From the NCBI RefSeq assembly GCF_047663525.1, contig NC_092602.1, forward strand, positions 1,681,501-1,745,500: 64,000 bases of DNA, read 5' to 3'. A model generated the notes under the pieces. It was not told where the DNA came from, did not search any database, and saw only the letters and a list, made by a program, of their open reading frames with translations. This document shows positions 37,901-46,682 of the stretch, one piece after another; the first letter of the stretch is position 1, and every line of letters begins with the position of its first letter. The DNA comes from Anas platyrhynchos (Eukaryota; Chordata; Aves; Anseriformes; Anatidae). The translations under genes and the position numbers were made by a program.

Positions 37901-40900
37901 TCTGCACAAATTTGTTCTCCAAACTTGCAGGTCTGCTCTACAGATCCTCCATAAAGCGTGCGAAGTTGCAAGAAGGTACAACTACTTCCCAGGTGGGATG
38001 GCCTTGGTCTGGGCCACGTACTACGAAAGCTGCATCAGCTCCGACCAGAGCTGCATCAACGAGTGGAATGCGATGCAGGACCTGGAGTCCACCCGCCCCG
38101 ACTCCCCAGCGCTGTTTGTTGACAAGTCAGTTCTCAATTTTATTATTTTATCAGAAAAAGTTGGCTTGGCTCACAAAAGAAACCTCACCTTCTCCCTTTC
38201 GTTCCTCCTTTCAATTTATAAATATCTTCAGATGTTTTTCTTCCATTATTGTGGTTAAGTTGCTTTTAATGCAAGTCCTTTCCACCATCCCTCTGTCCTG
38301 TACAAGTTGCATGGTCTCTGGAGAGCACGTTTACAGCTCAGGAAGGAGACCTCCTCTCTGCTTACTTTCCAGGCCAACTGAAAGGGAACGAACAGAACGG
38401 CTCATTAAAGCCAAACTCCGGAGCATCATGATGAGCAAAGACCTGGAAAATGTGACTTCAAAGGAGGTAAATCTACAAATTCCTGCTGATTCTTCCTGCT
38501 AGGCTCCTTTTCCAAAGTGTTGTACTGACAGAGACACACCAGATGGCACCTCAGCGCATCCTTGTGAATTACACAAGCCAAGGTAGCGCACTCAAAAGAT
38601 GCAGTTGGTGGGTTCAGCCCTCACCTCTGCGAGTATACACGGCTGTTTTACATGAGTATCCTGGACTTTACTTGCTCAGGGACAGCACAGAGCAAATGGC
38701 GTGCTAAAAACAGCATCTTTATCTTTTTTGGCTTCATCCTAAGGTTTTATTTTCTTTGTTCCTGAACAATGTCAGAGAGGCATACAAGCAAAACTTTTCT
38801 GGTGAGCCTCTGGATGAAGAATCATAAGTCAAGGCTAAAACTAGCTTGGATCTGTCCCACAGGGTGATGTAAATGCCTGCATCCGCAGTGCAGGCATTCT
38901 CAAAGTAGATGGTAATCGTTCTTTTTGGGTTCAATTTTTGTTTGTTTTGCAAGGAAGGCTGTTAAAATGCAGGGCTCTCCTTCCTAAAGCTTAGCACTGA
39001 AGGGCTCGGATGCACTCTTGTGTAACAGCAGCATTACACGGTGTAGGCGTAAGCTGAGAACTCGTCTGCCTGTTTGTGTTCGTAACTCTTGGTGCAGTCA
39101 GGATGGTGTGATTTTTTTCCACCATTTTCCAAAGTGTGTTCAACAAATTTGTGTTGCTTTGCGTTACACCTTCTTGAAGCTGAGGTGCAGTGAAAGGACT
39201 GTAGGTCTGTGTCGGGACGTTTTGAAAAAGGGAGGCTATTAGAAAGCTTTCCCTTCACCAGCACTGCCACTGTTCACTTCTTAAATTTGTGGGCGTAACA
39301 TGCTTGGAGAGATGCCACAGTGGGGTTCCTTGTCTCCAAAGGGTCAAATCCCTGCTGCTGTCTTTAATGAAGTATAGAAAAAGTATTTTGTAGAGGACTG
39401 CCAATAAATGTTTCTACTGAACAGACATGATTCTAGGTGGCATCCTTTGTTTTCTGCTCTGCAGATACGAAACGAGCTGGAGAAACACATGAACTGCAAC
39501 TTGAAAGAATTCAAGGAATTTATAGACAATGAAATGCTGCTTATCCTGGGTCAGATGGACAAGCCGTCTCTGATTTTTGATCATTTGTATCTGGTAAGTT
39601 GCTGTAACGGGAGCTTCAGATGAGCTGGAGACTCGGTGGGAGGGAGCTGACAAGTCAGGGGGCTCAGGGGGAGCTGGATTTGGTGTCAAGGCTGAATTGT
39701 GCAGTGTGAGCAAAAATTACAGCCTGCTATCCAGCCCTCCGTGGGGAATATTCGAGGACTCGTGTTGCTTGTAAAAGCAATGATAATATTATATTTTTTA
39801 TCAATGGAGATCTTCTTTTTGATATGAACAAAGGGATCTAGCTGCGGGTGCTGCCCTGTGTGGCAATTGGTTGCTTTCTGACTCTGGTGAGGGATCACTA
39901 AGTTGGTTTTCTCAGCCGAGCCTATCAAGTTGTGTATGCGTGGCCAATACTACATAAAGACTAAGGCTGAAGGTGATGTGGGTGATGCGCTCTTCGAGTT
40001 TTATGCCCAAGCAGAAGGTGTGCGTTGTGTGTGATCTTTTGCCACTAGATGGTACTGCAAGCAAAACCAGGCGCTGCCATCTGGAACAAAGACTTGCTTG
40101 AGATGAGCACATTTGTGCCCGTTATGCTTGGGTCACTTCTAGTTTGTTTTTCCTGGAGAGCGTCAGAGGAAATGTTGATGTTTGGGGGCAAAAACCTGCT
40201 TTTTTTTCTTTTAAACCCTTTCTAACTTTCTGTTTTGTGGATATGGCGAGATCCAAGGTAACCACTCCCAGAACTTTCAGGATTTGCCTCGCTTCTCATC
40301 TACCTGTGATGACAGTCATGCCATGTGTAATTACTTGTTACTTGTCTTTTTCTGCACTATTTATCTCCGTGGTTAAAAATCCAGAGTGTCCAGGCCACGA
40401 CAACATGGGATAAACAGTTTCTGACTCTCATGTCATACAGGATTTTTTTCCTGCACAGCCTCTCTGCCTTGTAGTCCTTGATTCTTCTGATTTCAGAGGG
40501 ACTGGGAACTGTCCTCGTACTGCATTTGGGGATGAGCCTGGTGGGGCTGATAAAATAATCCAGGCAGCATCCTGCACTCCCCACAGCATCCCAAAACCGC
40601 TGTGCTAACTGTGCCCTTCAGCGGCTACTAGCAGTATTTCAGTTGACAGCTGAGGAGTATTGCTGAGCCTGGGGCACTGCAGAATTTTGGAAAATAGGGA
40701 GGGTCTCAAGCTCCTTTGAAACGTGACTTATTGAAATGTGACTTACCCGTGGCTGTTGCAGGGGTCGGAGTGGAACGCCTCTAACCTGGAGGAGCTGCAG
40801 GGCTCGGGGTGAGTACCGCTCCTTTCGGGCTCTGAATCCTCCACTCCTTTGGGACCTTGATTAGGAAGTCTTTCCTAACTCATTTCCATTACAGGGGGAG

Positions 40901-43900
40901 TGAAAATAACAAATTTTTTCATTTTTGAAGTGTATCAGGATCTCTGGCACACGCACACCGCATGTAGCAGCCAAGTGTGCGCTGGACAGGCGTAGTGTTG
41001 TGTCAGGTGGGGATTCCTGCAGGCTGTGGAAGAGCAATTACAGCGCTGCGTTTAGGAAAAACTATTGAAATGGAGCAGAACTTCCTGGGGATGAGCAAGC
41101 TCCGTCTCACCTGCCCAGACAGGCAGCTGCAGGGCTGTCTTTCACCACGCTCTCATCACCGCACCGCTTCTTGGCGTGATTTACTCTCATGCTTTTTGGA
41201 CGAGTGAGAGTTCTGCAGCGTACAAATATCTGCTGCTTGCCCAAGGCATGCACCAACCCTGACATGAGAAACTGAAAATTATTGCTCAACAGCATGACTA
41301 AAAATGTTTTAGTTTGGAGTCCTTGGGAACAGATGCCTGAACATCTTTAAGCAAGGAAATCGACCGGCATGTTAATACTTCTGATCTGTGCTGAGGGTAT
41401 CGTGACGTGCAGAGTCCAAATGTCAAAGCTGGACAAATTCTGAAAGAAACACCCCGTGCCCTTGATTTGTCTGAATGGTGTAAAATAATAAATCATTTGG
41501 TGTTTGTTCTCTCAGGGTACATCATAAACCTTGCTGTAATATTTGGCAGGAATCAGGGGGATGCCATGTGGCTATTATTTCATATTTTTGGTCAGGAAGA
41601 AGAGAAGAGGTTGGTTTTGTAGCTAAAGTTGAAAATTGTGATTCCTGGGTTCTGCTCCCAGCTTTTGCCCAAAAAAAGCTGGGATGCTGAAAGAGAAAGT
41701 GTGCAGCAAACGGTGGGGAGTTGGAGCAGGCTACAGAGCCTTGGGAGATGGGCTGAAATCAGCTTCTCCCTCTCGTGCCCATGGTCTTGCTGCGTTGAAT
41801 GGGATGTACAGGTAGTGAGAGATGAGTGACTCGACAGGCCCTGCATGTCTTGTGTGTGATTTGTCATAATCTGTCCCAGGGGATCAGGATTAAGGCTGTA
41901 GGTAAAATCTGACAGCTCACGTTTTGTCAGACTTCATGGACTTCGTGTGTGTTGGTTCCCCTTTTGTGCCCGTGGTGGTTCATCTCTAATTTTCCTTCTC
42001 CGCAGCATTGACTACATTTTGAATGTGACCAGGGAAATAGACAACTTCTTTCCTGGGTTGTTCGCCTATCACAACATCCGGGTGTACGACGAGGAGACCA
42101 CGGACCTCCTGGCTCACTGGAACGAGGCGTATCACTTCATCAACAAGGCCAAGTAAGTGGGCTGGGAGACGTGGCACAGTGTGAGAGCACAGCCGAGCCC
42201 CAGCAGAGACTGCTTCAGCTCTGGGTGATGACAATGACACCGTGCCCTGCCTGCTGGACCCTCCTGGAGCCACACCACAGCCGAAGGTGGCAGCGGGGCT
42301 TTTGTCACATCTTTTTCCAGGGGCTTTCTGTGTCCCTGGAGCTTCCGTGTTCTTTGTCTCTTCCGGCACAGACCTGCTCCTCGCCTGTGGTTGTTATTTA
42401 TTACTGTTATTTTATCTTGCTTCCAAAAGGAAACGAGGACATTTCCTCTGCTTGAGGTGTTCTGGAAATATTCCAACACGTGTCCTTGTTGGGACAGCCC
42501 AAGAGATGGGGACAGAGCCCACGAAATGCTTCTGGGCCTTTACACTCGGGTTGTTCCTGCTCATTCCTGTGTCCAAAGACTTGGGCAGGCAGGCAGGGGG
42601 CTTTGTGCTGGTCTCTGAAACAGCAGCATGACTGAGGCTGCCCTTCTCTACCTCTTTATTTTTCTGGAGAGAGGTTCTTCTGCTGGCCACCTTAGTCCAA
42701 AACATTTCTCACCTACTAAGCTCTGGCCTTAGGGTGGTCAGGAGGACAAAGCACTGCCCTGCTACCGTTTGCATGCTGACAACAGGCACAATAGCCAGAA
42801 AGATGAGACATTTTCCTTTTCTTCCTGCAGGAAGAATCACTCCAAGTGCCTGGTGCACTGCAAAATGGGCGTGAGCCGGTCGGCATCCACTGTCATAGCT
42901 TATGCAATGAAGGAATTTGGCTGGTCACTGGAAAAGGCTTACAATTACGTGAAGCAGAAACGCAGCATTGCAAGACCAAACGCGGGCTTCATGAGACAGC
43001 TTTTGGAATACGAAGGCATTTTAGATGCAAGGTAAGGCGACGGAATGAATGGAAAGGAAATAAAAAGACCTGGTTGTGAGCAACACCTCCGGTGTTTCAG
43101 CATATCACAGAACATTGATGGGGCTCCGTGGATTTCTGTTCAGGCAGTAGGTTCCTCTGCCACTGAGCACAACACGTGCTGCAGTACAAGGACGGTGACA
43201 GAGCACGCATGGTGGGGTGTTCTGAAGGCAGACCACCATGCAGAGGGGATCCCCTCTGAAGGGCAGATGCAGAAGCCTGGGCTGATTTGTGCTTTTCTAA
43301 ACCTTTTCTATGCCAGGCCTCCGCGGATGGAAATTAGCTGTCTGCTAGGGAGATCTGCTCTGGTTTAATTCATTGAGGGTTTCTCTGTGCCTGGGAAGCG
43401 TGTTTGGATTTCTCAGCAGCCAACACTGCTCAGCAAAACATTGTTCTTGTTTTATGAGGCAGAACTGAGCTCGGGCAGTGTTGGAGGCACAGCGCTCGCA
43501 GTTCTGGGTGACCATGCCAATCATGAGGCTTTATCACTGCGAGTGCTGTGGTATCCAGTGAGGGTTTCTGCATGCTCGACTTGGCCTCTGCTCTAGCGGG
43601 GAAAGAGGAGGGAAAATTTTCACTCAGGTTCAGCAGAAACTGCCCTGGGATGTGGAGAGGTGTTGGTTCAGGGCGTTTCACACTGGCAGACGTCTCTGTT
43701 CCCATCGTGTGTGTGGTGCTGGGCCCTGCCAGGGGTCTGCTGGGCCAAAGAGCTGCTGGAGGAGGCAGGCGTGATGGGCGAAGGGCTGATGCTAGAGGTG
43801 GCTTTGCCCGGGTGGGAATGCAGGCCTGCATTTGCCAGCCAGCCTGGCTGTTTGGGGTGGTGAATCTCCTCTTTGTGAAGACAGGGAGGGGTGCTCCTGC

Positions 43901-46335
43901 AGCCAAACAGCCTTCAGCTTACACCGTGCCTGTCAGCAGCAGCTTAACTGTTCTCACTCGTCTCTCTCTGTCCTTCCCCCCAGCAAGCAGCGCCACAATA
44001 AGCTGTGGAAGCAGCAGGCGGAGAGCAACCTCCCTCAGAACACAGACGGCAGCACGGGCTCGGGCGACTTCTTACTCGAGAGCTTGGACGTCGACCTGGA
44101 AAACCGCCTGGCTGACCTGGACACCCCGTCGCAGTCGGTGTACCTGGACAACCGAGCCGGTCCCGAAGTGCCTGTGGGGTATAATTATTGCTTCCGCCGC
44201 CTCTCGGACACACTGCTGGAGAACAAGGTGCCAGGGGACAGGGAGAGCTTCTTCCACGTGGAGGAGCTGGAGCGGGATGCGCTCACGGAGCGTGCCACCT
44301 CGCTGGTGAGGCAGCCTCTGCCCGTGCTTTCGGAGGGGAGGCCGGAGGTGGCGAAGGGCCTGGAGGCAGCGGAGGCGCTGTCGGAGCTGAGCGGCTTCCA
44401 GGAGGCGAAGAAGAAACTGGACTTCAGCCCCCGGAAGGCACGGCTGGTGCTGGGCCCCGGGGAGCCCGGGGAGGATGGTATCAGGGAGGAAAACCCAATG
44501 GAGAAGTGGAAGCGCCGTTTGTCCATGCACAAGGAGGAGAACAGGCTTAATAGAGAGAACTTGAATAACAACAACAGCAAAAGGAGTTGCCCAGAGGATT
44601 TTGAGGTGCGTATGGAGTTGAAACCTAGGTGATTAGCATGGCTGACTCTACTGCAAGTGAAATTGCTCTTCTCATCTTCATAGCACGGTTTCATTTGACT
44701 TGGATAAAGCCTTTCATTCCATGATGAGCTGCTTCCTTTTCGAAGTGCTTCTGAACATGGCTTTGCTTGCCCGAGCTATGGATTTAGATGCCAGAGAGCG
44801 AGCACACAGGTGTGAGTGCACTGTAAACTGCTTTGGGCAACTTGCTTGCATGACCATCGCTCAGACCGGTAGGTATTCTTCCACTGAACATACTGTCTGC
44901 TGGGAAAGTGCGTGGCTTTTGTTCCTGCTGCAGGGCCTGAAGAGCAGTGAAATGGGTTTCCTTTCAAAGCTGTAAATCTGTGTTACAATTTGTGCCTCTC
45001 TCTCTCTGCCGATGTGGCTCTGCGCACGTTTACCTGTTCCTGTTTTCTCTCTTGCAGCACGATGCCGTGTTTGGGATCCTCAGTAAAGTCAAACCCCCCT
45101 ACCAGTCGTGTGCTGACTGCATGTACTCCTCGGCCAGTTTGTCTCCTGACTCCTTCGGGGAGCAGTGCGAGAAGCTGAACCCCGGCTCCGCCCGTCACAG
45201 CTCCACCATCTGCACGCAGCCAGCCCTCCTCTCCCACATCCCCTCCGGCTTGGCGGACCACCTGCCCAGCAAGGGGCGCGTGGAGGAGGGAATGAGAACT
45301 AAAAATAACGAGGCTCTGCTTCCTCTGTCAGCGGGAACTGGCACTTTGGAAGCTGGTGCTTGTAAATCGGTGGCTGAGCAGCACTGCAGCCTTGCAGAGA
45401 AAGGAAAAGACGCACCAAAAACCCCGGTCAAAACCCTGCAGCCCAGGAGAAACTCACACTGTGACAAGAGCCTCCTTAGTGCAGAAGTGGTGAAAGAAGA
45501 GTCCCTAGCCAGAAAAGACAGCAAACCCACCAAGGATCTGAAGTACTTGCTGTTCAGTAAAGACTTGGAAAAGCCGACTGCGAACAGCTACTTAATGCAG
45601 CATCAGGAGTCTCTCATTCAGCTGCAGAAAGCGGGCTTGGTCAGAAAACACACCAAAGAACTGGAGCGGTTGAAAAGCCTGCCCTCGGACGCCTCCTCCC
45701 TGCTCAGAGAGGGCTCCCTGAGCAGGGCCGAGCCCAGCATCGTGGAGGAAAGCGAAGACCTGATCTCACAGCACGGCCTCGTGCCCCTTCTGAGAGCAGC
45801 GCCGCTGATACCCGAAGATGCCGAAAGCGAGGCGAAATTAGAGGTGAAGCGCTTGCTGGAGGGGATCTCCCAGAAAACCTCCACGCCGGTCGTGTGCAGG
45901 TTGGAGCACACGAGCAGCTTCACCAAGGACTTCCTGAAGACCATCTGCTACACCCCCTCGTCCTCCCGGAGCTCCAACCTGACGCGCAGCTCCAGCAGCG
46001 ACAGCATCCACAGCGTGCGGGGCAAACCCGGCCTGGTGAAGCAGCGAACTCAGGAGATCGAGACCCGGCTGCGGCTGGCGGGTTTGACTGTGTCATCTCC
46101 TCTGAAGAGATCCAATTCCCTCGCCAAGCTGGGCTGTCTGAACTTGTCCTCCGAGGATTTGTCCAGCGACATGGACGTGTCGACCATAACGGACTCCAAA
46201 GAGGCCGTTTCCAGCGAGTCTTCCGTGCTCTGTGAGCCGCAGCCCGCTCCCAGGGGTGTGGACGCCAGCTCCAAGCTGGCAGCGAAGCCAGCGGTGGGCA
46301 ACTTGAAGAATACGCTTTGGATGGGCAAAAGTTGA
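16921..46335 (+). CDS. SSH1: SSH1, Slingshot protein phosphatase 1, complete coding gene (15 exons)
   Basis: Slingshot-1 dephosphorylates phospho-Ser3 of cofilin/ADF, opposing LIM kinase and promoting actin filament turnover. It binds and is activated by F-actin. The 15 exons sum to 3246 nt, 1081 codons plus stop, against 1049 residues in human, and all junctions keep frame. The start is MALVTLQRSPTPSAASSAS with a CGCCATGG context. The SSH-specific N-terminal domain covers about residues 30-245, the DEK-C-like domain about 245-315, and the dual-specificity phosphatase domain about 315-445. The active-site loop HCKMGVSRS puts the nucleophile at Cys392 (Cys393 in human) and Arg at 398. The Ser-rich tail keeps LTRSSSSDSIHS and LKRSNSLAKLG (Ser1008/1010), which correspond to the 14-3-3-binding serines of human SSH1, and ends LWMGKS. 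SSH2 and SSH3 differ in start and tail. Confidence 0.97.
16987..20485 (+). other. SSH1: SSH1 intron 1
   Basis: A GC-rich intron of 3.5 kb. It contains the minisatellite at about 17141-17890. The rest shows no recognisable coding or repeat content. Confidence 0.85.
17141..17890. repeat. Minisatellite with AGCAGCTCC core in SSH1 intron 1
   Basis: About 750 bp of degenerate tandem repeat. The core CCCCATAGCAGCTCC alternates with spacers of the form CTGTGCCCCATCCCTGCT. AGCAGCT recurs at 17161, 17205, 17223, 17251, 17295 and 17313, giving spacings of 44, 18, 28, 44 and 18 bp, a higher-order period of about 90 bp. The long minus-strand open frame here (Gly/Met/Trp/Cys/Tyr-rich) is a by-product of a period divisible by three. 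Confidence 0.9.
20486..20526 (+). CDS. SSH1: SSH1 exon 2
   Basis: A 41-nt exon, LEAGSDEERKLNV plus two bases of the next codon. Acceptor CCCGCAG, donor GTAAGC. An overlapping GTGAGG five bases upstream would break the frame, so the downstream donor is chosen. Confidence 0.93.
20527..31698 (+). other. SSH1: SSH1 intron 2
   Basis: The longest intron, 11.2 kb. I see no coding exon, RNA gene or identifiable transposon, only short simple runs such as (TTTTA)n near 23892-23910. Regulatory elements may exist, but nothing in the sequence alone marks them. Confidence 0.8.
31699..31802 (+). CDS. SSH1: SSH1 exon 3
   Basis: Encodes about residues 36-71: SLSESFFMVKGAALFLQQG and RSLQHPHKHAG, the start of the SSH N-terminal domain. 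Acceptor TTTTGCAG, donor GTAGTG. Confidence 0.95.
33494..33558 (+). CDS. SSH1: SSH1 exon 4
   Basis: Encodes DLPQHLQVMINLLRCEDRIKL, residues 71-92, a signature block of the Slingshot N-terminal domain. Acceptor CTCTGCAG, donor GTAAGA. Confidence 0.95.
33832..33953 (+). CDS. SSH1: SSH1 exon 5
   Basis: Residues 93-133: AVRLESVWTDRVRYMVVVYS, GRQDTEENILLGVDFSSKE. Acceptor TTTCCTAG, donor GTATGT. Confidence 0.95.
34535..34665 (-). mobile_element. MIR-type SINE relic in SSH1 intron 5
   Basis: The plus strand reads AAACCAAGGCAGAAAAG, TTGGCAGAGCTGGAGTTAGAA, CTTCCAGGCTCTTG, CCAGTGATTTAGCACTCTGCC. This follows the antisense MIR/CORE-SINE consensus order (AAACTGAGGCACAGAG, GGCAGAGCTGGGATT, CAGTGCTCTTACCACTGTGCC). 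It is strongly diverged, as expected for an old insertion, and some core sequence is missing. Confidence 0.55.
36083..36151 (+). CDS. SSH1: SSH1 exon 6
   Basis: Residues 133-156: KSCTIGMVLRLWSDTKIHLD followed by GDG. Acceptor CTCTTCCAG, donor GTAAGA. Confidence 0.95.
36581..36646 (+). CDS. SSH1: SSH1 exon 7
   Basis: Residues 156-178: GFSVSTAGRMHIFKPVSVQA then MW. Acceptor TCTTTCAG, donor GTATGG. Confidence 0.95.
37931..38125 (+). CDS. SSH1: SSH1 exon 8
   Basis: Residues 178-243: SALQILHKACEVARRYNYFP, WATYYESCISSDQSCINEWN and DSPALFVDK. The donor is GTCAGT, lacking the usual purine at intron position 3. It is chosen because it alone keeps frame into the next exon (AA plus G for Lys). Confidence 0.93.
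38373..38466 (+). CDS. SSH1: SSH1 exon 9
   Basis: Residues 243-274: PTERERTERLIKAKLRSIMM then SKDLENVTSKE. It links the N-terminal domain to the DEK-C-like domain. Acceptor CTTTCCAG, donor GTAAAT. Confidence 0.95.
39465..39593 (+). CDS. SSH1: SSH1 exon 10 (DEK-C-like domain)
   Basis: Forty-three codons, residues 275-317: IRNELEKHMNCNLKEFKEF, IDNEMLLILGQMDKPSLIFD, HLYL. Acceptor CTCTGCAG, donor GTAAGT. Confidence 0.95.
40762..40808 (+). CDS. SSH1: SSH1 exon 11
   Basis: A 47-nt exon, GSEWNASNLEELQGS plus two bases, at the start of the dual-specificity phosphatase domain. Acceptor TGTTGCAG, donor GTGAGT. Confidence 0.94.
42006..42152 (+). CDS. SSH1: SSH1 exon 12 (phosphatase domain)
   Basis: Residues 333-382: IDYILNVTREIDNFFPGLFA, YHNIRVYDEETTDLLAHWN. 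The VYDEET segment supplies the acidic loop of the dual-specificity fold. Acceptor CTCCGCAG, donor GTAAGT. Confidence 0.96.
42831..43031 (+). CDS. SSH1: SSH1 exon 13 (catalytic Cys392)
   Basis: Residues 382-449: KNHSKCLVHCKMGVSRSAST carries the HCX5R phosphatase signature with Cys392 and Arg398 intact. It continues VIAYAMKEFGWSLEKAYNYV and RPNAGFMRQLLEYEGILDA. Donor GTAAGG. Confidence 0.97.
43984..44605 (+). CDS. SSH1: SSH1 exon 14 (start of regulatory tail)
   Basis: A 622-nt exon for residues 449-656. It starts SKQRHNKLWKQQ, a conserved basic segment next to the catalytic domain, and ends NNNNSKRSCPEDFE. The middle, rich in Glu, Leu and Ser, is poorly conserved with mammals and probably accounts for part of the extra length. 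Acceptor TTCCCCCCAG, donor GTGCGT. Confidence 0.93.
45058..46335 (+). CDS. SSH1: SSH1 exon 15 (C-terminal tail and stop)
   Basis: Residues 657-1081. HDAVFGILSKVKPPYQSCAD, SYLMQHQESLIQLQKAGLVR, KHTKELERLKSLPSD, HTSSFTKDFLKTICYTP and RGKPGLVKQRTQEIETRLRL are family blocks. The regulatory serine motifs RSSSSDSIHS and LKRSNSLAKLG are present. Stop TGA at 46333-46335. Confidence 0.96.
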   Translation, partial: HDAVFGILSKVKPPYQSCADCMYSSASLSPDSFGEQCEKLNPGSARHSSTICTQPALLSHIPSGLADHLPSKGRVEEGMRTKNNEALLPLSAGTGTLEAGACKSVAEQHCSLAEKGKDAPKTPVKTLQPRRNSHCDKSLLSAEVVKEESLARKDSKPTKDLKYLLFSKDLEKPTANSYLMQHQESLIQLQKAGLVRKHTKELERLKSLPSDASSLLREGSLSRAEPSIVEESEDLISQHGLVPLLRAAPLIPEDAESEAKLEVKRLLEGISQKTSTPVVCRLEHTSSFTKDFLKTICYTPSSSRSSNLTRSSSSDSIHSVRGKPGLVKQRTQEIETRLRLAGLTVSSPLKRSNSLAKLGCLNLSSEDLSSDMDVSTITDSKEAVSSESSVLCEPQPAPRGVDASSKLAAKPAVGNLKNTLWMGKS

Positions 46336-46526
46336 TGCCTTCTGTGGGGGGGAGGAAGAGGGAGGCTGGATTTCTGGTTTCTGTTGTTTTTTAAGGCGTT
46401 TACTCGTTGCACCGATGCAGTCCCATCCTCTGACTTCATCTGACGCCGCCTCTTCTTCCCCTCCGTGTACTCCTCAGCGGGGAGAGAAAGAAACGTGATG
46501 GGGTCACGATGAATGGCACAAGGGAA

Positions 46527-46532
46527 AATAAA
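46527..46532 (+). terminator. SSH1: SSH1 proximal poly(A) signal AATAAA
   Basis: A canonical hexamer 192 nt after the stop, with a GT-rich downstream element within 50 nt. Use of this site would give a short 3' UTR lacking the downstream hairpin. Confidence 0.5.
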
Positions 46533-46642
46533 ATGTGTTGCATGGCTTAGAAGAGGACTGTGTGTGAATTGCCTGTTGTCCTGCAGGATGCTGTTTCTAG
46601 TACTGTTTGCCAAGTATAATAATGTGGTGTTGTGTGTGTCCA

Positions 46643-46682
46643 TATATAGATAGAGCCGTGCATCTCGCCATCTATCTATATA
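46643..46682 (+). other. Perfect 12-bp hairpin in the SSH1 3' UTR
   Basis: TATATAGATAGA at 46643-46654 is the exact reverse complement of TCTATCTATATA at 46671-46682, leaving a 16-base loop. The stem is A/U-rich and lies about 110 nt downstream of the proximal poly(A) signal. Confidence 0.75.

Larger units (their letters stand above)
31803..45057 (+). other. SSH1: SSH1 introns 3-14
   Basis: Twelve introns of about 0.2-2.1 kb separate exons 3 to 15. Apart from the MIR-like relic near 34535-34665, I see no further genes or repeats. The intron 8 donor is unusual (GTCAGT at 38126). Confidence 0.75.
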
